Origin: Schoenoplectus triqueter
Lineage: Eukaryota; Streptophyta; Magnoliopsida; Poales; Cyperaceae
DNA length: 64,000 bases
Direction of reading: 5' to 3'
Assembly: GCA_964058805.1 (NCBI GenBank)
Contig: CAXKVV010000062.1
Coordinates: forward strand, 372,001-436,000
A program made the translations under genes and the position numbers. Under the pieces are notes generated by a model. It had not been told where the DNA came from. It saw only the letters and a program-made list of their open reading frames with translations, and made no database searches. Positions 25,501-38,300 of this stretch are shown one piece after another. Position 1 is the stretch's first letter; each line of letters starts with the position of its first letter.

Positions 25501-25776
25501 GAGCATTCACATTTCATTGTTAAATTAATTATTAAATTTCATTTAACAATTGTTATTTGAATTTCAGAAATACAGAGGCTAAATAAAATTAGATAATTAT
25601 TTAAATTTGATAATCCATTTGACAAGCCACGTCAGCAAAGAAACAGAAAATTAATTATGACAGTGTAATTTTGATAATTTTATTATATTTAGAGATGCCA
25701 TTTTTAAAAAATATTATCAATTTTATAACATGACATAAAATTTTCTTTTTGACGATCGTCACAAATGCATATGCTC
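25501..25776. mobile_element. Tourist-like (PIF/Harbinger) MITE, 276 bp
   Basis: The ends GAGCATTCACATTT and, in reverse complement, GAGCATATGCATTT are imperfect inverted repeats. A 3-bp TTA sits on each side (25498-25500, 25777-25779), the duplication typical of PIF/Harbinger elements. The inside is AT-rich and non-coding. Confidence 0.65.
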
Positions 25777-25779
25777 TTA

Positions 25780-26387
25780 GACCTAGTAGGTTAAAAACAG
25801 ATGGTAGTTATTTCACATTTTCAAGAGTTCACTTTTATCTCTAATAAGGGTCCACATGACTAGAAGGGGTTCTTTTACTAGTGTACCATAAAAGGCCGTG
25901 ATGAATATCAACATATTACAACTATTTAGAAATCATTATCATAGGAAAAAAAAAGTTAGAAACCAAGTGAGTGCATTTTCCTTAACAAATACAGAATTAC
26001 AAGTATATTATTTTTCACAAACACGGATTACAACACTTAATTTTAAGAGGAACAACGGAGCAAGATACAACACCAACACCAACAAAGCCTTTTAATTCCA
26101 AATAAATTGGAGTAGGCTTAGGCTAGAAATCAAACCAATCAAAAATCATAGAAACAACGAAGTAACATAACAGACACAATTACCGCAAGCACAACTATAA
26201 AATATTTGATAATATTTCTTCTATTCGAAACATAATTGGGAAAGAAATTATTTGAAGTAGATAAACCAGCAGATATAGTTCCCATTAGTGTTTTGACTCC
26301 AAAGCTTAATAAATAAAGCTAGCTCGACTGTTGAAAAGACTCCTCTTGAGCATACTCATTCATTTTTTTTCGTTTTATCTTCAGAAT
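25780..26387. other. Gene-free stretch downstream of RHD3-like gene 1
   Basis: The part next to 26388 should hold the 3' untranslated region of the minus-strand gene. No clear polyadenylation signal was singled out and no other feature was recognised. Confidence 0.4.
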
Positions 26388-29300
26388 TCACATAAAAACG
26401 CTGGCGAGGACAGATGGATCACACGTACCAGTAGCCCAAGCTGTCCCGATAACTATTTTAGCACCAATTAAGCATGCGAGTTTTACAGCGCGCTTTGTCT
26501 ACAAAAAGTAATGACACCAAAAGGTTAATTACATATGGATTCCCTGTTGACAGTCAGCTTTGTCCCACTGGTAAATAGGCGGCCGGTGCTTCTCTTTCAA
26601 AACAATTGAATAGGCTCTACACTTAAATTTTTCATACAATTATTAAGGAATATTTATTTTGTCATATACATATCCCCTAAGTCCGCCCCTATTCAGCATA
26701 TAATTAAAAGTTGTTTCTCCCCGCGCTTCGCTCTAGAGAAGAAAAAAAAAATCTTTTTATAAAAATCAAATTTTAAAATAATATGATTTTGTAATGTAAA
26801 ATTTACTTTGATAAATATTTTCCGAAACATTAAGTATCTATATGATAGTTATTATATAATTAGTTTTACAATATTTCATTTGGAGAAATACAGAACAGCT
26901 AGTTCTTCAACAATTTGTTTGGGTAATATAATGTGAAGGAGAAGGCAGGTAAAAGTTAGAAGCGGGAGACAATGGAAAGAGAAGGGAAATTATAAATTTT
27001 ACATTCCCTTATTTAGTTAACCCTTGTTATACTTCAATTTGAGAATTAACAAAATATAACTATATAAACTTGAGGATGCTAAAGAAGTTAAATGAGTAAC
27101 CTCAATTAACCTCAACCTCCTATTAACTTTTCAACAAAAAAAAAATGAACAGTTTTTCCTTCCCTTTCCGTCCCACCTACTCCCCATCCAAACAAGATGT
27201 AATGGTTAAATTGTATATCATGCATGGTACTTGAGCTGTTTGATTAATTTAAATAAGGAAAGAAAAACAAATTGAATGGATGATAAAAACAATGATGTGA
27301 CACTGTTTATGCATTATTTTTCTTTCGCTATATATTGTGCATTTTGTAATTGCATTTTAGCTATTTTTAAAAGGTTGATCAGTAAATATTTTCGATTCAT
27401 GTGTACGGATTTGCAACCGTATAACATCACGTCATCATGCCAAATAACATAATTAATTCAATTTAAATTTAAGTGTGTGCAATTCACAAAACTATCTTTT
27501 CTACCTGTAAGAAAATGATGAAATTAAAAATTAATTTATTTGACGCAAGTATAACTATATCTGCTTACTCGTTCCTTGTTTGCCGCCGCCTCTGCTAGTG
27601 ATGTAAGATCCTTTACAAACTTCTCGCGATATTCCTTGAATTGCTTTGGAAGATGGTTATATGGTAATTCTGGAAGAAGTCATTGTCAGTACTAATTATT
27701 TCTTGACAGGAGAGAGAGAGGGGCTATGGTGCTTCGCTAAGCACAAAATCTCCCGTACTTCGCATCCGTATCTCGAATTTAAAAGTTCAAACGGCTGATC
27801 CAAACCGTTGAACATCATCTTCATATTGAAATATCCTTGGATATCAAATTTTATATTTTTTGAATTTTTTGCTATTTTTTTTAGTACAAAGTTCATTGAT
27901 CTAACGATTTCTGCACCATCCAAAATTAAAGATTTTATATCCATTTAAAAAATAGTAAAAAAATTAAAAAAATATAAAATATGATATCCAAAGATATTAA
28001 ATATGAAGATCATGTTCAACGTTTGGATCGGTCATTTGAATTTTTAAATTCGAAATACGGACGCGAAACACGGAAAGTTTTGTTCTTCGCTAAGCATCAT
28101 AGCCTCACTCCCTCTCTCTCTCTATATATAGTAAAGACACTGTGAGTTTAAGTTCACGGAGGCCTTCCGTGAGTTTAAGCTCATAGAGGTCTTCCGTGAG
28201 TTTAACTCAAAATGTACATCAAATCATCTTCAAATTTTAATTTATCATGCTCATTAAATTCTTTATATGAAAAATCTTATGGGATGCAAAAATTTGGAGT
28301 GTTTTGAGATTTTTAAGTTATAATTTTTTATTTTTAAGTTATGGTATTCAACATTTAAACATCATTTTTAAAAATTAAAAACGATGACATAAAAAACTCA
28401 AAATACTTAAAATTTTTGCATTTCATAAGATTTTTATATAAAAAATTTAATAAGCATGATAAATTAAAAATTAGAAATTTGATATATTTTTTTAGTTAAA
28501 CTCACGAAAAATCTATGTAAACTTAAACTCATGGTATCTTCCTCTCTCTCTATATATTTTTGGTTTACTATGAGAATCGCGTCAATTAATTATACCGATT
28601 GTACATGTTTTGCTATATATGTATTTGTGAAGCATTTTTCAGAAAAAGAGAAATGACCCCCAATTGTTCTTTTAAATTTCCTACTAGATCGAACCACTAT
28701 TAAGTTGTCTGTTGGCGTGCTTGTTAAGTTGTCAGCAATTAAACAAATTATACAAGAAAGGTAAAATTATCAAAACTAACTCTCAGAATGCTCTGGGTAG
28801 CTGAAATAATTGGTATAGATATTAGAAAGATCTAAATTTCTGATCTATTGAAAAATGTAGAGACGCAGGTACCTTCCGTGGTGGGTACATCATCATCATA
28901 CTCTTTCAAGTAAGGACGTATCACTTCAATTACTGTAGAAGAGTCCAGTGTTTTGAGGTTCATGATCTTATCGCCAACATTAGACTTGGCTAATGAAAAT
29001 ACTTTTTCCATTAAGCTTTTAATCCTGGCAGAAAATGTCTGTTCAAACCTCTGGAAGCAGGAGAAAACGAAATTATTGATCATGTAAGCTTGTGTATAAT
29101 TGAATTATGCCAGCAATGTTTTGATAAAGTAACCTGCCCAAAACAAAACTATATATACAAGAGCTGTTAAGTTGTTATAGGTAGTTGTATATCGGTTTCA
29201 ACGTCAACAAAAAAAAGCTTGCATAGTAGTAGTAGTGTTAGTTCGCGGTTAATTTTACTGTTGATATTGATCACACAAATGTTATATTCTTCGTGTTCTC

Positions 29301-32300
29301 CTACCAAACAAAAATAATTTATGTTGACAAATAAGAAGTTACGTCTACATAACTTATTTTCTTGTCTCAACCAAAAGGGGTAGTGGTTAAGACCATAGAT
29401 TTGAGTTCCGAGGAATATTCAGTCTATTTGCTTCTACTACATATCATGTTTTATCAAATTATATATCAAGGATAGAATTTTTCCATTATTCGACCATTAT
29501 ATTTGTCCGCTCACAATGCATCTTAATCTGTAGTTTTGTACATTTAATATCGCAACGGGGGGAACTGCATCCAAGTTTACATGACAACTAATGGTTGGGC
29601 CGATTGAATAATGCCAATTCATGAAGTGGGATTGTTAAATAAGTTCAATGAGAACTGTGGTATCATTGAGATCTCTCTTGCAAGGATAGTAAACTCTACG
29701 CGCGCGTGTTTGTCTGTGTGATTGATACTGAAAGCCAATAATGGAGTTGAGTTCTCATTTGCAAATTGTATAGTGGATGCTAGAATATAGGTAAATATCC
29801 CTCAATCAATGAAAATTGTTCTGTTACATGGCATTGGTCATCTTTATATTGTTGACTTTACATTAAATCTAATACCCAAGATATATATGGCAGTAATACT
29901 TTCTATAATAATGCTGACTTATATGATTGTTTATCTCGTGGAAGCGGATATAGAGATACCATAATTTATATACTAAATTGATACCATCTTATTATTCAAG
30001 TTAAACGATTTATTATTCGCAATAATGATTTGATTTATTAAATTTATTTTGTATAGTATTTTGTTATTCAACTTAAATGAGTTATCATTGAGAACTGTGG
30101 TATTTGTGGGATTGTTAAATAACACATGATCGATTAATTATATCTACTTGAATTTGTGAGGTGCTCCGTGTTTAATATATTTCAGAAGAACTGAAGTTAT
30201 TCTGCAAAATTTTCAAAGTGAGAGCAGCATGAATGGGTATTCAATAACTCAACAAATTAGCTCCATGCTAATTTCTAAATAAAATTAATTAAACTAATTG
30301 CATGCATACGCATGAATTAATGAAAAGTTTTTGAACTCACATCTTGGAGCTTCTTCTCCAACTTCGCCTTCCTTTTCATACTTACGGAACTGATCAGTGA
30401 TCTAGTATCCTCTTCATACCTACATTGAATGTAACATGACAAACACGTTCGTCTAATTATTTCTCTGTGTATTAAATTTATCTTCATTCTGGCCAGTTTC
30501 CTCAACACCATATATAGAAACGTACGTATACGTATATATGAACAATTAAATGATCTCAAACTATTCAGTATATATATGTTTCTTTAATTTTCTTCTCTAT
30601 TTCCATTTGTATATTATCATGGGCGTAAAATTTTTACATATTGTGACCATTTTTTCAATTCATTCAGCGGATTAAACTGGGAGCGATCAACTTCACGAAA
30701 ATGAAACAGTTTGGCTCTGAAGTATATATAGCATGGAAAACTTCAAGAGGTGTATATATATATATATATTCAATTTTTTTCCCTCCAACCAAATGCCCGA
30801 AGATTTGGTCCTCTACTGTAGAATTGTTGATCTTGTTAGTGGTCATGGGTGGTTATCATCGTGTTAGTAGTCATTGAATTAAGTTTTGAAAAGAACACAA
30901 TTACTCTTAAACCAGCTAGTACCTCATATTGGCACGCAATGATTTTTATATATTACTTCTATTTCGGCTGGTTGCATACTTGCATTTATATATGTCTGTT
31001 TCTGTTTAAGTAGACAAGTATTCACTTTAATATTTTTTGAAATAAAGATAAACATCCATGGGGATTGAATCCTTCCCTATAGAACACAATCTAAGTGCTT
31101 GACCACTGGGTCCACTTACATGCTTGTTCATTTACCTGTTCAGTATATCTTTATGAACTAACATAATTTCTGCAGTTAACTTCCTTACAGAAATGGATTG
31201 ATCAGAAATCAAAGACTTGTAACGTCCCTGCAATGCATGGCAGATGCAAAAATAATTAAAAACTATTCCCTCATTTCTAACTATTAATTGCTAAAAGATG
31301 AATTTAACTAAGAAAAATGAAGGTTTTAACAAACCTTCTCTTCATCCAAAGAGCCTAGCAGCTGTTTGATAATCCTTTTGCACACGTATTCAGACTTGGC
31401 CAGCTACAGGTATAAATTAAGGTAAAAGAGTTGATTTCTACACTACAGCATTTAGATGACATTTTTTATTGATCAAGGTGAGAGCTATAAATATTAAATA
31501 CCTTATGATCGGCAGCTACAATCTTTTCATTCTTACGGATAAGATCCCATATTTTTGCTGAACTAACAGCAAACCCGGAACCATATTGTGTTTGTTCAAG
31601 ACTATCACTTTTAGCAAATGAGCTAAGGAATTTTGACAGATCTTTCGACTGAAGTAATCAGACAGAAGAAATGATTTAGCTAAGTGATAGCTGATAATTT
31701 CGGCTTCTGAAGTATTAATATAATCTTAAAACATGATAAATTATTGAGCAGGTGGAAAAGAAGCAAAAATAAATAACAATCAATTATTGAGCTAGCACAT
31801 TATCATCTCTGACATTGTTAGTCATGTTGATGTTTGGTTAATTATTAATTGTTGATGTCTGGTTAATTATTAATTTTATCCAAGTAAAAACAATTAAGTA
31901 CATTATGAAAAAAAACATAAAACATGATAAATTTGGCAAAAAGAAATTATTAGGTCGTGTGAGAAGAACAATGAACACTTGATGTAGATGGCTCATACCT
32001 TCTGAGTAAATTCTTGCTTTTGACTTTTATGGGGAAAATCTTTTACTATGACCTACATGCAAGCACATATATCAGTAATTTTCCAAAAGAAATATCAACA
32101 AAAAAATTCTTTTGGAGAAAATTAATGGAGATTTATCATTTTAACCTAACTGGTCTATTATTGATGTGCTCTATGAACCGAACATTGTGTATAATAATAC
32201 TTAATGACAGATCTCTCTTGCAAGGATAGTAAACTCTACGCGCGCGTGTTTGTCTGTGTGATTGATACTGAAAGCCAATAATGGAGTTGAGTTCTCATTT

Positions 32301-35300
32301 GCAAATTGTATAGTGGATGCTAGAATATAGGTAAATATCCCTCAATCAATGAAAATTGTTCTGTTACATGGCATTGGTCATCTTTATATTGTTGACTTTA
32401 CATTAAATCTAATACCCAAGATATATATGGCAGTAATACTTTCTATAATAATGCTGACTTATATGATTGTTTATCTCGTGGAAGCGGATATAGAGATACC
32501 ATAATTTATATACTAAATTGATACCATCTTATTATTCAAGTTAAACGATTTATTATTCGCAATAATGATTTGATTTATTAAATTTATTTTGTATAGTATT
32601 TTGTTATTCAACTTAAATGAGTTATCATTGAGAACTGTGGTATTTGAATTGAAGAACAAAATACTATACAAAATAAGTTGAATAAATTGTCTTTACTATG
32701 TATAATAACATGTTTATTGAGATAAAATATGATACCAATTTGGTATTCTATGATATCTCCCAGACATTTTCCTTACCTCAATGTAATCGCGCATCTTCCT
32801 GTTTGTTTTAGCTGGATGTACTTTGTGCCAAAGCTGTATTAGTTATGCATGCACGCTATCAGTGTAATATTCAGAAATATTGTTTGCTCGTATTAATATA
32901 TTCATCCAAAAACTGACTTATAATATGTAAACAGCGTTCATACAATAAATAGAGATACACATGCATACAAATTAAATATCATGCCCGATTGCATCAAACT
33001 ATGCCGCAGCTAACAGCGCAACTTGGCAAATCAAGTACGCATCAAACTTAAATTTTGTTAATTACATTAGTATTTTTTTCAGACAAGTACTACGTTAGCA
33101 TTTTAGTTTCAACTTTGAAGTTGAATCAATAGAAAGCATATTATATGATAACCATACATGCAAATATACTAATTAAATCAATGTCTATCAAATTTGAATA
33201 CTAAAAATTCAAACGTGCCTCTATTACTTGGAATGTGTGTCACACCATCAAAATTTGTAAATTGCATGCTTATCCATTATATGTTGTTAAATAATTAACT
33301 CTCTAGTTTAATTTATTGCTAATTTGATTTTGAATAGTCAGAAGAAAATTAATAATTTAATATAATTATACATCATCAGCAGCAAATTAATATATTTATA
33401 GAAATTAAAAATCATGGAGAAAATATATAATTTTTATTATATTTATTTAGTTATTTTGATAATAGTATGGTAAGTGTCTGCTAGCTACAATATTCATGTA
33501 ATTAAGCATATTTTGAGTTTAGGATCATTTTGCGTAAGTACTTTAGTCCTACAAGTTATATCAAGGTGTTTGAAACGAGCTAGACTGCCGTATTTTTTGG
33601 TACGTCCATTTTTCAATAAATTGTCTTCTACATTTTATACAGAGTAGGCTCCCGATCTGAAAAATAAACATATATCTCAGGAAACATCCGATAAGCTCAG
33701 CACTTATATATAAAGGCATTAGCCTCCTCTCAAGCTAGCCCTTGAATAATGGAAACTTTGCATATCATGTTCTGACTAGAATAATAATTAAATATGGGTA
33801 AGTTTACGAAATTTTTTTCTCTTTACACACGAAAATCATGTCAGAGTGAATGTCACACCGTTAAACTAGGCTAAAAAATGAACGTGACGGGAAAAAAAAT
33901 GTATTTGTAACGGAGGAAACTAGGCTAACTCACCGTTAAACTCAGAATTAAATGGATAGAAGTGAATGTCACATGTCAACTTTAGATTGGTTGGATATCA
34001 TTATGGACAAGAAAATCCTACTCACAAGTAGGCAGCGGATTCCATACCTTTTCATAGAGGGCTACGTCATTGGTGCTTAAACGTTCATAAGCCCACAATT
34101 AATATAGCTATATATGTCGGCTTACACATCTTTGGCACATTTTCACCCTCATTTATCTTCAATTTCTAGTAATGTTAGATAGATCAGTGGCTACGTAAAT
34201 ATTGTCGTTTCTTCATTGCGGATATCCGCTTCAAATTAAAACGCCAATTGGAAAATAAATTCGAAATCTAACATTTAATTCATGAAGAAGATTAAGATTA
34301 ATAGTTATTTGTTATTAACGAAGCCGATAGACAATCAATTTTCAAGAATAAGCTTGCTCGCACAAGCCGCCTAGGCGTCTTCGACATGTGGTGTGTTGAA
34401 CAAAAAGTCGCCGATTTTTTTTATTAATAACAAAATAAAAAATACATTCTACTGATGTAACATGAAAGAATTGGATTTGACGAAAATAACAAAGATAGAA
34501 ACCCGATTTCCATCCCAAGGACGGAAACTCGATTTTCATCCTGGCCCCACTTCCATGGATCCCCATGCACCTCCTCTCTCCTCTCTCCATTTCCACTGCA
34601 TACGCTAGTGTTATAAAATAACCCGTGTGGGTCAGACTCGACCCGCTGGATCCGAGGTCGTGACCGCCAACCTGTCATGTGGTCTCACCGGTTGGACTCG
34701 TGATCCGTTAGAATCGACAGGTCTAAAACGGGTGCGGACAATTATTTGCTTCATGTTCAACTCATTTGCTTCAATTACTACTTACATTAAACCGATTTCA
34801 AATGTTGAATTAAACCATTAAAATCACAAGTGATCTCTTTATATAATTTTTTTGTTAATTTTACTATTTATAAAGCCAAATAATAAAAGAAAAAATATTG
34901 TAAAATAATTTATAAATATTTAACTTTTATGCCACTGAAAATCAACCAAATGTAAAAAAAAATGTGCATTAAATATTTCATTATTTTAGCAAATAAGTCA
35001 AACTATAATAATTGATTAACTTGATCTCTTAGAGGGCTTGTGATCTGTCTATAATTGCTCATTGCTAAAAATAATTAAGTCAGTATAATATTTTATTATT
35101 TATGCATTTATGTATTTATCACATTAGTTTATTAAAATAAAAATATAATGCGTATGTAATTGTGTAAAATGTCCTTGATGTATAATTTGATATTCATGAT
35201 ATAATTTATTATTTAAATATTTATACTTAATAATAAAAATAATATTGATAATGAGTAATAATAGTGATAATAATATTAGATGTCAAAAAGTTAAATATCT

Positions 35301-38300
35301 ATAAATTATTTTACAATATTTTTTTTACTATTTGACTTTACAAATAATAAAATTAATAAAGTTTATATATAAAGACATCACTTATAATTTTAATGGTTTA
35401 ATTCAACGTTTGACACCAGTTTAATGGAAGTATTAATTGAAGCAAATGAGTTGAACGAGGAAGAGCAATTAATGAATGTAGGGTCCACATTTGACTAATT
35501 TTTAGGCAACAATAACTATATATCTTGTATTTTTGCTTAGCAATGAGAGTATATTATATAAAATTATATACCATAACGCGTGTAGGCTAGTGTTTTAAAC
35601 AAAGGTCGGGTCGGGTCGAGATGGGATGGGTTTTGATTTTTTTTGAAATTTGCCCGCACCTGTTTTAGACCCGTCGATTCTAACGAGTCAGGGGTCCAAT
35701 GGGTGGGGCCATGGGACGGGTCGGGTCGGGTCGTGGCCTCAGGTTTAGCAGGTCGGTTTCGACCCGTACTGGTTATTTTATAACACTAATGTAGGTAGTG
35801 GGAATGGAGAGAGGAGAGAGAAAAGAGGAGGTGCATGGGGATCGGTGGAAGTGGGGTCGGAACGAAAATCGGGTTTTCGTTCCTGGGACGGAAATCGAGT
35901 TTCTGTCCTTAGGACGGAAATCGAATTTCCGTGTTTGTTATTTTCGTCAAATTCAGTTCTTCCATGTTACATCTGTGGAATATATTTTTTATTTTGTTAT
36001 TAATAAAAAATCGGAAAAGTCCCACAAGCTAAAATTAATTGTTTTTTTTATTTCTCCTTCCACATGTTGTTTTGTGTTTAATTTTTTTACCTAAATTTAC
36101 TTCTATTTTTTTATTTCTCCTTCCACATTTGGTTGTATTTTTACTTTTCTTTTTAAATGAACAAAAAGTTGCACTAGCTAAATTTACATTTTTTTTTTCT
36201 CCTTCCACATGTGGTTGTGTGTTTGCGACATGCACATTATAAAAAATATATTACCTCACTGATGCTCGTCTCTAGATCTTTTCTGGTGATATCAGCTGAA
36301 GTCTGGATAAGTAAAAAAAATTAGACATTATGTATTTACAATTAATCACAAAATAAGAAATTTGTCGTTAATATTATTTAATTAATAATTGATATTCTTA
36401 TGGTGGTTACCTCTTCATAGTCATGGTCACGCACGACTATGATAATTGTTGTTTTTGTCGCTTCGATCTTTACCCTTTCCTGTGATCATGGAATCAGATA
36501 GAGGAAAAATTAGACGTTGCTTAATTTTGGTTTTTAAATAGATAACTTTTCTGCTACTCTAAATAAACTGAATTTGAGGTTAATATATAGATTATAACTA
36601 CCAGCAGGAAAGAGTAGAACTAATCTGTATCGAAATTATATTAGTTATTTTACGAATTTCCACTTTGCCACTGTACGTATGTGAAATTCAATAACCACAT
36701 GAACTTCGGCATTTCTAATTTGTTTCTTACATGGTCCTGCTTAGCTATCAATAATACACACATAACGTATGTATATCCTAAGTACTAATAAGTTACTTTT
36801 CCGGAATTATCATCAAGTTCTCCGCCTCTCCCTTCAAATATCCTAAAAAGTTTCTCGCCAACCTTTGATAGGGTGGGATTAGAATTTTAGTATAAAAAGA
36901 CCGAGAAGTGGGTTGACATCAGTAAAGTATTAAAATTAATAAATTTGAAGAGATTAATACACCTCATGAAATAAAAAATATATAATAAATTTTAATCCGA
37001 TATATAACTTCTGTGGAATTGAGGAGATAAAGTCGGACTCCTCAGCCCCTTTGTCTTCCTCCCTGCTTGACAGCATATTTGGGCCTGATTACCAGTAATA
37101 ATATTAATGTTTTCCACTTTTCTTTTTGATGGAGCTATGGTGATGGACTGATGGTGAAAAAATTGACAAATATGTTGGGTTCTTATATATCCTCCCAGCA
37201 TTTAATAATTCCATGGTTTAATTAGCAATAAGTTGCAATGGAGAAAGAACACGCAACATACCTCAAAAATTAACTTGATGAGCGCAAGATTTGCACCTTG
37301 CTGTCGACCGATGTCATGAAACCACCTGTATGTGAAAGGTAATGTTACACGTCTTTATTAGTTATATATATTTGATTATATAAAGTATGCTGTTTAAGAT
37401 CTAATTTTGTAACTTAATTTTATTGTACTTTTCATCAAATATATAATGGTGTTGCATCAGTTTCGTGTTAATTAAGGGAAAAATGTTATAAACATAAGTA
37501 ACAAATAAACTAACATGTTTAGTAACAGAACGTCAGAAACAGTCAAGGAAAACAGTGCACTTTGCCTTTCAAATAATGTATCGTCCTACAAAAAAAATGT
37601 CAAAAGCTTTGGAAACAGAAATTTGAGATACAGATATCCAACTAATTACTACAATAAAAGAAATAATACTTGTATCAGTAAGAAAACTCGACCCGTGTTT
37701 CGACACAAAAAAAATGAAAATATAACTTTGATAAATAAATTATCAAGGATTAAGCAATCAAAAGGAAGGCTCGCTCTCTTGCAACCGAGATGAATCATAT
37801 TATGCTTACTTTTTTAAAGGTTATATACCATAGTTTAATTGTGATGAGCGTTAATTACTTGGAGCTATGTTATTCTCTATTCAAAGTTGTAAACTTCAAG
37901 ATTTTCAAAAGCCAAGCCTTGAAAAATCCGATCTTGACAACTCTTAACCCGAAGAAGCAACAATAAGCATGAGCTAAGCAAGTAGCTTGAGATGGATCCG
38001 AGCACTATAGCTCGAGATGATCATGAAGCTCGGATGTTTATCAGAGATGTGCATTAAAGATTTCTGACATTCGTTGTATGTATCAGAAAATAACTGATGA
38101 AAGCAATGAAGTAATTGAAATATGTGGCTGGCAATTAATGCCATGTATCTAGCATAGATAGCTAGGATTAAACATGCATAGGTAAAGACGCATTAATGAC
38201 ATCAAAAATATTATAAAAAAGATAATATATTTATAACTTTCGGTTGAAATATAAAAAATATCTTTTAGAGTACTATCTTACTTCTCCCATATTTGTTATT

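Larger units (their letters stand above)
27569..31403 (-). other. Single five-exon helical cassette of gene 1
   Basis: Exons 31403-31335 (69 nt, [14 protein letters not shown]...), 31227-31136 (92 nt), 30419-30341 (79 nt, [12 protein letters not shown]...), 29050-28873 (178 nt, [16 protein letters not shown]...) and 27669-27569 (101 nt, [11 protein letters not shown]...) match in order, size and intron phase the repeated cassette of gene 2. Gene 1 has one copy only. The charged, heptad-like content suggests alpha-helices, as in the three-helix-bundle region of RHD3/atlastin proteins. Confidence 0.8.

Noticed and set aside
29371..29420. Possible SINE or tRNA-like A box (GGGGTAGTGGTTAAGAC)
   Set aside because: No matching B box at proper spacing and no cloverleaf can be drawn.
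37515..37793. 92-codon plus-strand frame
   Set aside because: It overlaps gene 1 exon 4 in antisense and has no motif of its own.
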